Assembly (NCBI GenBank): GCA_036768485.1
Contig: JAVLUZ010000771.1
Coordinates: forward strand, 2,038,862-2,102,861
From: Mermis nigrescens
Taxonomy: Eukaryota; Nematoda; Enoplea; Mermithida; Mermithidae
Length of the DNA stretch: 64,000 nucleotides
Direction of reading: 5' to 3'
Shown here: in pieces, positions 12,901 through 24,900 of the stretch
Numbering within the stretch: position 1 is the first letter of the stretch
How the letters are laid out: every line of letters starts with the position of its first letter
Position numbers and translations under genes: made by a program
Notes under the pieces: model-generated
Told to the model about the DNA's origin: nothing
The model's database searches: none
Seen by the model: the letters and a program-made list of their open reading frames with translations, nothing else

Positions 12901-15900
12901 TAGCAGCCTGCTGCCGGCACAACTCCTGTTCGCTGCGTTGCTGGTCAATTTGCTCCTGACGACGTCTTGTTCTTTCTGCTAATTCACGAACCTTAGTCTG
13001 ACGCTCTTCTTCGACAGCTTTGCGCCGCTCCCGAAATGAAAAAAGTAAATTCGTGAAAAAACATATTTTCATTAAAACGAAAATATACTCAGATTCTGCG
13101 CGAAATAGTCAACTATTGACTGTGCCACCATAGAAGATGGTCGTCGTCCGCCATCTCCAAAAATTCGAAAATTTTTTATCATTATTTTCCGCAAACCTTG
13201 GGTTTTTTGGCCAGTTTTAGGCGGTTTTTTATATCATTCTTTGATTGAAAATTGGAGATGACCGTCCTCCCCCTATAAATGGCCGTTAACCCCTCACCTA
13301 AAATTGAGTTGTTACATGTATGGTCATATATTCAACGGCTCGAAATTTGGGAGTTTCAGCCATTTTTAGGAGAGGGTATAAATAACCTTCAATTTTTGGT
13401 CAGAAACGGCCAAGAACGCTCAAAACAGCCAAAAAAATCGATTTTTTCCAAAAACCGGGGAAAAATCGGGAAGAGGGTCAAAATTTTTCTGGTTTTGGTG
13501 GACGGGAGGATTAAAAAATTGCAACTCTTAAGGGATGAGAGGACAATTGACTTCGGGGAAAGGGGAAAAGACTAATAACAAAACGGTTTGAGTAATTTTT
13601 AAAATTGAGATATTTTCCTTTCATTGCAATAAAAACCCGTAAAAAAACAGAATAGAGGTCCCGTCCTTTCCATAATTATTTAAAACGATTTATTTCTTCA
13701 GCTAAAACTAATGACGTCCACAATCAGGCACGTAGCTCTGGGGGGAATGAGGGGTCCGGACCCCCCAAAAAAATTCAGAAAAAACCGGAAAAATAGGACT
13801 TTTTAAACGTTACTTTGTGCTATTTTTGGCCTTTTTGGACCCCGGACCCCCCAAAATTGGTATTGGTCCCCCCAAAATAGGACGGCCAGCTACGTGCCTG
13901 TCCACAATTAATTGCAAAACCATATTTCTGCGAGTAATAATGCATTTATCTTACATATGCATACTAAGCCGTTCAGAAATAGGGAGAAGTACAATTTGTT
14001 TATTCTTATGAGGACTGTGTTTGCCCACTTTTCGATAAAAATTTAAAAATCCCAAACAATCTTTGCTCAAAACAGACAAAAATAACTTTTTTTCTGACTG
14101 AAACCCAAAGTAGCGCAATTTTACTGACATCGCAAATATTTTCGAAAAGATAAAAGTGAATTCCGGCATTATTTAGCAGAGGATTACTTTTGGACTTTAA
14201 ATGTAGAAGACAACCAAACTTCGAGGATCCATGAAGCCAGGCATAAATATAATCGAGAATTGGAATTTTCGACTGGGGACCACCAAATGCTCGGAACGTT
14301 GCGTTCAAAAAAAGAGTAATAAAAGATGAATCAGCTTATTTGCATGAGAAGCAAGAGCAGGCACGTAGCTGGCCGTCCTATTTTGGGGGGGGAACAACAC
14401 CAATTTTGGGGGGACCAACATCAATTTTGGGGGGAGTAAGCCCAAAAAGGCCAAAATAGCACAAAATAACGTCAAAAGGCGATGAATTGCACATTAAGGC
14501 CACTGGCCCAAAAGCCAGAGTACGTATACCATTGTCTACTAGCAAACCACCGCAAGGACAGTCGACCAGCACAGCTGCTGAAGCTGAAGTCGAAGTTGAC
14601 AAGTCCTATTTTTCCTATTTTTCTGAACTTTTTTTGGGAGGGGTCCGACCGAACCCCCCACCCTCATTCCCCCAGAGATACGTGCCTGAGCAAGAGATGG
14701 ATCGAATGCAAGATTTACACCTCAACAGCTTGTTCCCTCGCAGCCTTCTCCTCCACTTTTCTTTGTCTTTCTTCCTGGAAAGGATGCAAAAATTTGCATA
14801 TTGTAATAAATTCTTCAAATTGAAATTTGTAAAAAAATTACGTGTAACGTCTGAAGGCGATGCTCGTGATCCTGTTGTTTTATGTAAACATCGTGCCTTT
14901 TGTTGTCGGCCTCCAAAGAATTAATAAACGCGATTTCTTGCACCTTCAAATTCATTTAAGATCTCAGAAAATCAAATATTTTAAAATTAAAATAAGCAGT
15001 GGGTACTTAAACAATTTTGCTTGTTTAGCATCCTGAAGCTGCAAATAATAGATCAGTCGAATATACTGAATTTGCTTAAATTAGCATTTGCACGATCAAT
15101 TAAATTGTCCTGAACCTTGCTCACCTTTTCGTCTTCGTCCTTCGCTTTTTTCACTTTTGCCAACAATTGATGAGATCGATTTTCAGTAGCCCTGTCCAAC
15201 CGCTTTTCCGTTAAAATACGTTTCTTTTCCAGCAGGCTCGCCTTTTGAGCACGAACCTCATCCACCTAAGAGCAGAAGAGAGCGATCTACCTAATTATCA
15301 GTTCACGCGTAATCAGAGCCGTATTTAGGGGAAGGGCAGGGGTAGCCTGGCCACCCCCCTCCGCTCGGCCGAAAAAAATTGGAAGGTAAGATAATGCACT
15401 AAAAGATGGAAATATTGTTTGACCTTGACGTAAAATCTTCAAATTTTCGGCACTTCGCGCAAGATGTGAAGAATTTTCAATAATTTCGGCTCAAGCGAAA
15501 CCTAATAGGACACTTTTACAACCTTCTGCTTGAAAATTTTTTTTGAAAAATTTCGAATTCTATCATCTTAATGCATAGAGCATGTGGAAAAACGTCGAAA
15601 AATGCGGCTTTGTGAGCTATACAGACCAATTTTCGAGATGTAGACCAATTTATGTTGGGTCCGCCGCCCCCCCACCCCTTGGCCGAATCCTGGATACAGA
15701 CTTGCACGTAATAGAGGATTTTTGGAGAGCTCCCATCCAAATTCATCCGTCCTCATCCCCAGAAGTTGGGATTATTAATTCCACACCAGCCTCCGATTTT
15801 TGTAACAACGAAATGTCACACAACGATTTCTGTATAATTTCACTGATATATTGCATTAGGTATTATCAAAATTCAAAAGCGTCAATCGAAAACTGTGATA

Positions 15901-18900
15901 ATTTCACTAAACTGCTGTTCGTCAGAAAGCTTCAAAAGGATAGGATACACTTAGCACACATGAATTACTATATGTGCAGAAAGGGCGCGGAAGGTCCCAG
16001 CCATACACTGTACAGCATGGGAATTCTGAGGAGGGTCAGGCCCAAAACGTTTTTAAAAAGTGCCTTTTTGGGCTATAAAACGATGGGTACACGTCGAAAA
16101 ACACCGTTTTTTGACGTTTATGACAATACCCGTTCTTTCTAAAACATAAAAACATTTTTAAAAAAATTGCGAAAAAAATTGAAAAAAATCGAGTACATTG
16201 AACAAATTATAGTCAAAAATGTGCATGTGGCGAGAAGCACCGAAAATTTTAGTTTTGAGCCAAAAATGAACTAGAAACGCTTATAAAAACACTTTTCGAG
16301 AATTTTTACAAGAAATCAACAATTCTGGGGAGGATGATCGCGCCATTTTGCAGGGGGTCAGTTGCAACTCTGGGGGTCAAACCCCCAATCCTCCCCAGGA
16401 ACACGTATGGTACCAGCCAAAATCATCTTTCCCTATGTAAAACTAGTTTTTCTAAGCTACACCCCAAATCACCGACTACCGCCATCCAAGGTTTTGAGCC
16501 TTTACACATTAGCGTATGATGCAGTTGAAAAATTGAATAAAAATAGCAAGGATTATAAAGGAGTATATTTATTTTTTCGCGATTAGTATGTACATACATA
16601 CATAGCTATGAGATGTGACTCAAAGGTGAAAAAATCTTTCGAGATCAATCAGGATTTATTGTTTTTGTTGAAGGACAAATCATCCAGATCAAAAAACTAA
16701 CACGAGTTTTCTGTCTCGCAAAGTTCAAATGTATGTCATCAGAATTCGTCGAATGGTAACTGAATTTAAGGAGCATTTAAAGAATTTAAGGAATTTAATT
16801 TAAAGAATTTAACGCGATTTAAGCTAACCAAGACATACGACCATACCTGTGCAAGAAGGGAGTTTGGGGATATGCACCCCAGAAACCGATATACCACACC
16901 AAAAACCAAAATACCCCAGAATTCAATTTTTGAATTTTCTTGTTTTTCCGCAATTTTTTGATGCCAATGGATGGTGCTCGATGAGAAAACGTTAAAAAAT
17001 GGTGTTTTTTCGCCATACCACCATTTTTAGGGCTATTTTTTGACCTTCGAAAAAATTTCGCACCCCCTCCAGAACTTAACTTTGGTGGCGCCCACCTATG
17101 CATACGACCTAAACTTTTGATAATAAAGCACAAACACTTAAAAAGCTAGTGTTCGCTGCACGAATGCATCTAGAATTTTTTCTTCAACGCCTCTGGGAAT
17201 CAAAGCGTTTCACAATATTTAATTATTGGCCAAAATATCTACATCTGCAGATTTGTTGTGAAATAATGTCTTGATAGAAAACTGATTAAGGGACAGATTT
17301 GTGGCCTGAAACTTATATTCCCGAAATCAAATACAAACATGAATGAAAATGCAATATCTTACCCTCCTAAAGAGTTTACTCAAACGATTTTGTTGTTCTT
17401 TCAACAGCTTATGTCTAAGTTCTTCGGCTTTTGTTAATCTTTCTTCTTGCTTCCTGATCGTATCGTCGATGTTATTCCTTTCGATAGAAATTCTACGCAT
17501 ACGCATAAAGAACAAACGGCATAAGGTTCAAATTTCCTGACTAAGTCAATATCAGGGGCGGATTTAGGAGAGGCGGGGGGGCGGCCGCCCCCGTTGACTT
17601 AAAATAGTGCGCAAAATTAAGGATTTTTGAGCGATTTTTAGCGGTTTTTAGATTAAAACGGCTAATTTTTCCGCCCAAGTCAGGGTTCCGCCCCCCCTTA
17701 GTAAGATCCTGGATCCGCCACTGGTCAATATAACGCTGTATTTCAACAAAAAGAAATATTTGAGAAAATCAGATAATAAACATAAAAAGGCTCGCTCGGA
17801 AAAGCAACCTCTAGACGAAAAGGAGAAAAATTAAATATAGCATCTTGTTGAACTTATAATTCTACATCTAGAGACAAAAACTTCTTAATGCCGTTTATAC
17901 TATTGCGCAATTATAGGTCTTCTGTAATAACGAATCCCAATTCGGTAGAAAACAAGCTGCGTAGAAGAATTGGATGAGCGAAAAAGGACCAGGGAGCCTC
18001 ACGAGTGCTTTAAAGATTTTTCATTTCTGACCCACCAAAAAAACTTTGTCAGGAGTCTAAGGATATTATGTAGTTTAGTCCTTGCCTATAGTATAGTTAG
18101 CACAGTGCTTTATCAGCTGATATTAAGGAGAAGCGACTAAAACGTCAAAAACGTTCGGTGAATTAATGATAAAAATCGACATCTGAGTTTCCTTTTGTTT
18201 TTAATAAATAAAATGTATAAAACGTGAGACTGCTGAAAAAGTAATACGACATCCTACATCAGATATAACGGCTTACAAGATGATATTTGAAATTGTTATT
18301 TATCTCATCTAGAAGTAACTTTCCAGAGCAAATTTATATTTTCGTGACACCTTGCATACGAGAAGCAATTAAATTATGCACATAAATGTGAGCTCGAACG
18401 TTGGAATACTGAATCTTCTCTGTTTTACGAGGAACTAAAAGCACGCCTACCGCTTTCGCGAAGGGGACGAAAGTTTCTCGTGCATTTGAGCCACTTGTCC
18501 CGGCATACGAATTTCGGATAAATCGGCCTGACAAATGTCGCTTAAGCAAATGGACGAAGAAGGAAACTCGGCTGAAAAAACAAACCGAGTACTTTTACAT
18601 TGATAGGAAAGAAACGCAAGATAATAATGACGAATTTTTAGTTCAAAGAAATTATTAAAGTCCTAAGTTTCCTCATAATGTGTAATTTTTTGTTTTGTTT
18701 AAACGTCGCCAAATCTAAAACGCTGCGACAGAATACGCTAAGAAACGAGTTCTTTGAAAACCATTTAGTACCGATTACGTTTAAATCTCTACTAAAAAGT
18801 GTATTTTCGATAGATGGAAATTAGAACGACCAGCGGCTTCTCTGTATTGTCTAATTTTTTTATTAAAATTCCTAGCATCACTTGATTGATATTCTTAACA

Positions 18901-21900
18901 TAAAAACGTAGCGGGATATTAAGTCAGAAAACGTATAGGTACTCAGAAAGACTTTTCCGCGAAAACAGAAATCATCGTGAATAATTGAAAAACAGAACGC
19001 TCTTGTTATTTGTAATTATAATTGTCTGAGTCTTTCTGTCTTTTTTGACGACGTTACTTTAATAGTTTAGCTTAGTCACGCAACCAAACTGCAAAACTAT
19101 CACGTCCTTTTTTCGATTACTATTGCCAAGCTCGTTGCCATGCTAATGAATGTTGGGAATCCTTACGAAAGTACAGTATAGAAATTTCCAATAAGCCTTT
19201 GTAGTCAATTGACTAACATATTAAGCAAGCAATAATTAGCAGGAAAAACGAGAAACGAGAAAAACCTATCTCCGTACCTTCAGCGAGATCATTACTGAAG
19301 TGAATCGATGAATATTTGCCAGAAAAACTGATATTTTTTGCCATGGGTGGTACACAAGAGAGAAAATAAAAATAGCATTCTGCTCTTTTTGCTACCAGCA
19401 TATATAACGTAAAGACTTATAGTTTAAGTATGCTTATATGAATATCTTGTTATACATAAATCTATGCAAGTGACGGGAAGCCCTTCGGTGCTTCATTAGG
19501 GCCATAATTGCGCTCTCTGCATTAAAAACATTAGATTCTTCGTCTCACAGTTACCTATCTCAATAAGTCTATGAGCTTTCGGTCGTAAATATCTTTGCCA
19601 GTTGCTACGTCGGCCATATTTTCGCATTTGCATCATTCAAAACACGCTTAATTACACTTAATCTGCAGCCATAGTGCAATAGTGGCTATAGTAAAGATTG
19701 CATGTTTGTTTGTACCTAGAGTGGTAAACTTTTTAACATTTTCGATCATTCTTATTAAAGTTTTTCTTCTTTCGCCCCTTATATACTGCTTGTGGCATAG
19801 CACGAAGCCAGGATATACATAAATACTTTGATTTGAATTAAGTTATTTTGGGTACAATAATGCGCTTTAATCTCAAGACAATCAATACTTATTTCTTTAA
19901 TACCGGATCTCAAATAAGCTTTGCCATCCCTAGCGCTTTAGAATTTAGCACTCAGCACGACCACCATCTGATCTAAGAATTGAAGCGATCAGGATATAAA
20001 ATATAAACGTTCAAATAAATCAAAGCCATTTTTCAAGCTTATTGAAACTTTTGCTAAAGTTTGACGCCAAATTGCGATTGAGTAAGTCAGGGTCTCCATT
20101 CTTAAAACATCAGAACTTCAACTCCACGTCATCTTTAATAATTGCTCCAATCTTCTCCAACATTTGGATCTAGTGAATCTGTAGGCTAAGCGTCTTTTCT
20201 CATAAAATCCATTGCATTTTCTTTCACCAAACTATCGGCCGCATTGGCACGAATGAAACAAGTTTTGAAGCAATTATCAAAGGAGAAATAAATACCCTGA
20301 CGTTTCAAGATCAGGGACGACTAAAACTGAGCCAAAATGTAGACAATTTTAGGAAACTTAAATAATTACACTGATTTATTTGAACATTTGTTGTATTCGT
20401 GTCCTGATCGCTTTAAGACTAACCTGAAATCAAATAGTCGCCATGCTGAGCATTAAATCCGTATAGGTCAATGCCATTTCGAATGCTGATTAAAGCATAT
20501 TTCTACATTAACTGACTTCTAAATGTTTGTGACTGGTTCATATCTAAAGAAAGTGTATTTTTGGCCCATTGGCAGTCACATAAAATAATAATAATGCTTT
20601 ATTCAAACCCGAAGGTACAATACAATGTTAAGAATAATATGCAACGTTTCGACAGTTAACCTACCGTCGTCGTCAGGCTCTTACAGAATATAAGAAGTTG
20701 TGGGCACCAGGAATTGAACCTTACAGCTAAGTATCATTTATTTCTAAAGTCTGCGGTTTTACCAACTGAGCTTCACTGGGCCAGTTGTATAATGTTATTT
20801 GTTCCTTTTAAAGTAACATAATAATATTTTAGTCTGGGGCCAGGGGCCTCTCCACATGGTGTATTCTCCTCAATAGGGCTCTATTCCATATACGACTGAT
20901 CTCAATACTTCTTGAACCCACATTCCGCCCACTAGCCTTCTCCATCTCCAGGGTCTCCCGTATTTTCCTACGGTACCCATTGCTTTCTTCTGCGAGTATT
21001 GAGCATACATCAATACTCGAGCGTACATCAATACTCGCAGAAGAAAGCAATGGGTGCCGTAGGAATACGGAGACCCTGGAGATGGAGAGAGCTAGTGGGC
21101 AGAATGTGGGTTCAGAAGTATTGAGATCAGTCGATATGGAATAGAGCCCTATTGAGAGATACACCATGTGGAGGGCCCTGGCCCCAGACTAGAAATATTA
21201 TTATGTTACTTTAAAAGGAACAAATAATATTATACAACTGGCCCAGTGAAGCTCAGTTGGTAAAACCGCAGACTTTAGAAATAAATGATACTTAGCTGTA
21301 AGGTTCAATTCCTGGTGCCCACAACTTCTTATATTCTGTAAGAGCCTGATGACGACGGTAGGTACTGTCGAAACGTTGCATATTATTCTTAACATTGTAT
21401 TGTACCTACGGTTTGAATAAAGCATTATTATTATTTTATGTAACTGCCAATAGGCCAAAAATACACTTTCTTTAGATTTTCTACATTCATGTGGTTTACT
21501 TTATAATCAAGCGCTAGGAGGTGGTACAGGTTATTTGGGACCCCGTACAACAAACGATTATACTAGCCTGATTGTTAAAAGAAATCTACACTAAGATTAG
21601 TCAAAAATTATTATACTTGCTGCATTTCAACAAGTTGAACAATGAGCTAGCGACCAAAAATAAAATTGATTAGCAAGCAGCTACATTATCTACTATGATT
21701 TTGTTTATCTAAGAATACAGTCTATAAACAAAAAAGACGAGATTTCAGTCATAGCGCATTGCGCATTTCTTTGTCAAAATCATCTATAAACTCATGTACA
21801 CAATATTGCTAATTAGTTTGTTCAGGCTAAGTGAATTTCAGCAGAAACTTGGCCTCATGGAATAAAAGACTATCGCCCGGAGAGAAGAGCAATACGATAT

Positions 21901-24900
21901 GTAAACAGAAGAATCTTAATTAATAGAATAGATACGGTCGCTTCTAATTGATTCCCAAAGCTAGCTGATGAAAATACGAAATTCTACAAAACCATGCCAT
22001 TATTCTTATTATCATCAACGATGGACTATCGCTTCAGACGATAATGTCAACCAATGTTACAAGCAAGCGGATATATTTTAGAGTTTACGACTATTTGGGC
22101 TCTCAATTTCAAAAAATGGGTTGCATCAGCCTCAGTACAGTTCAAACGATGGATCATGCGAATCGCGCTGACCCAGCAGACATAATACAGAATAATGCAA
22201 ATAAGACTGAAAACGGTAGCAAAGCTTCTATATCTTCTGTAGTGCCACTCGAACGAACGCCTCAGACCAGAACTTTAGATTTGGAAATTGATTATAATGT
22301 CGCAAAAAGCTGGGCCATTTCGCTTCAGAACCTCATTTCAAGTGAAGCTGGTATCAACTTATTTAATGAATATTTGGAAAATCAGGCCCACACCGGATGT
22401 AAGGAAATGCGATTCGTACAAGTTGCGCAATCGTACCGGTCGCAAAGCAGCGACTGGCAAACTAGAGCAAAGACAATATTTGAGGAATTTTTCGCCCACA
22501 ATAACGAAAGCTTGAAAGGCGTTGACGAAGAATGCATAAATGATATTGCAAAAAGTTTAGATGCGCCAAACAGAAACATTTTTGACCATGCGATTACGTT
22601 GGTTCTAGAATCACTGGAAAAAACCGAGTACTTGCAATTTTTACGATCTGATCTATACGTTGATTATGTGGCCGGAAGAGTATCGTTGTCTGCTATAAAT
22701 AACTGGTCGTTGTTTTATGAGATAATGATCAGGGACGAAAAAGGTAGGAAACTTTTCAAAGCATTCCTAGAAAGCGAACACTGTGATGAATTGTTAAATT
22801 TTTGGGAACAGATTCAGACGTACAAAACGATTGAGGATTTGGAGGGTAGAAAACAAGCAGCTCGGGCTATCTTCTCTAAATTTGTATCAAGTGATGCAGA
22901 AACAGAAGTCGGCATAGAATCAGAAACTAAGATGGAGATATCAAAACAGTACAAAGATGCTGACGTGAATCTATTTGAAGAAGCAAGTAGACAAATTAAT
23001 TTAATGCTCAAAAGAGATTATTATATGAACTTCTGTAAATGTGAACAACTGAAGGATTATACAGTCCGAGCAGTAGCTCGCATGAAGGAGCAGTGTTGCA
23101 ATACAATTCCTCTGAGAATTTCTATGCAATGGAGAACAGATTTCGACTGCCTCATGGAATATGACGTTGGACGGCAACTCCTGAGGGAATATGTTTATCA
23201 AGATAAGTGTGACGAAAACCTACGGTTCTGGGAAGCCGCTCAGGTATACAAAGCCTGGCTTAGGACGAATAAAGACGAAAAATACAACAAGCAATTGGCT
23301 AAAGATATTTTCAACGAGTACATAAATGTGACAGCTTCCTCCGAAATCAATATAGCTGAATCCGCAAGAGCGACAGTCACTCTGCTTTACGACAAGGGTA
23401 CATACCATTTAGTTTTAAAGTTCATACATCTTTGCTACAAGAACTAAAAATGTTTTTATCTATCAACAACAGAGTAATTAAGCGAGTTTCAAAGCATGTA
23501 CGAAAGGGAAATGGCGTCATACCTCAGCTCATGATTATAGGCTTTACATTTCTAAAGATGCTCTTCCTTTTAGAGAATAAAACATAAAAAATTCGAAAAA
23601 TATGGCAAAAATCAAAGTGAATTGAAAAAAATATAATTAAAAAATGAGTATATGGCGCGAAGCGCTGAAAATTCGACACAAGAGCCGAAAAATCGATAAA
23701 AATGCTTAAAACATGACCTTCTGTTCAATTTATTGGAAAATCAAAAATTCTGGGGGTGGGGGTTAAAACTATTTTCTTGGAGGGGACATCATGTATGATT
23801 CTCAAATCCTACGTGCCAAGCAAACAACAATCAACCATGCTTTACGTCGATAAATTCCAGCGATTTTAGAAAGAGAGGCTGTCAAAACTTAGTCATATGA
23901 TTAAAAATTGAAAAGTCACGTCTTTTATAAAGGAATTGAAACATGTTTCGTCATAAATTAAAAGAGACGTAATTTGAAATTGCTTAGAAAGCAGGCTGAA
24001 TGTTTATGAATATTTTAAAATGTCAAATCAAAATCTAATGCTTTGAAGGGAAGAAAGCTGACCACATATGGGCGTGGTTGTCTGGGAGTCTGAAACCTCA
24101 AAATCTGGCGGACCCCACCCTGAAATCAAAATATATCCAGAAGTAAATTTTTGGTGCTATTTTTAGGAATTCTGCCCCATCGCACCCTCCAGAATTTGGC
24201 TGCTACCAATGTAGCAGCTGACTCTAGTTCCCTCTGCTATTAAAACACAATAAGTAAAACTGCTAAAAACTAATTACCTATATATGTGGATAAGTGAATC
24301 ATAATTTCTGCACTAAGGTCTGATAAATTCTTAATATATACTTTTCGGAATCGCATGACTGTATCCCTTTTTCGAAATTTGAAGTAAGGGTTTAAACACT
24401 CTTTCACCCATCAATAAGCACATGTGTGCTGTTGAGAAGTATACCTAGTCTAAGCATGAAATGAGTGGTTAAGCTGAAAAATCTGGTTTTTTTACTGGCA
24501 TTTAACACCTTGCTATTATTGAATAATACTTATTAATAAAAAAACTTATAATAACATAATATTTTAATGTCGATCGGAAATCTATAAAAAAACATGAAAA
24601 TTATTTTTCTAAGATATAAAAACGTGTCTAGGGACCGCCTCTCTGAAAAGTTCTGAATAAGGATTTGGGGCATGCGTGCTATGCACTAACAACAAGAAAT
24701 AAATTTAACAAAAATCAATAAAAATTGTTAAAATTAAGACCTCTTCAGCTCAGCTTATACTATAAAATCAATGACTTAACTGTAATTGCACTCTTGCAGT
24801 TAGAAATGAATGGTATCGGGAAACATATCGAAAGCATATGATTGTACTCCGCCTTCCTGACTATACAGACTTCCCGACTGTGCAGTCATCCCGACCATGC

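Noticed and set aside
15015..15038. Possible SCAPER micro-exon (LQDAKQAKLF) after acceptor ttatttgcag
   Set aside because: No good donor follows, and exons 15125-15265 and 14842-14943 already join in phase with the family sequence.
18334..18549. 71-codon minus-strand open frame
   Set aside because: Overlaps the true SCAPER exon 18451-18571 in a different frame. The HEKLSSPSRKR frame is the one that fits phase and family.
21236..21325. Possible tRNA gene in the right arm of the foldback
   Set aside because: A- and B-box-like sequences are present, but the acceptor and T stems pair poorly and no clear anticodon loop could be drawn. A tRNA-derived SINE fits better.
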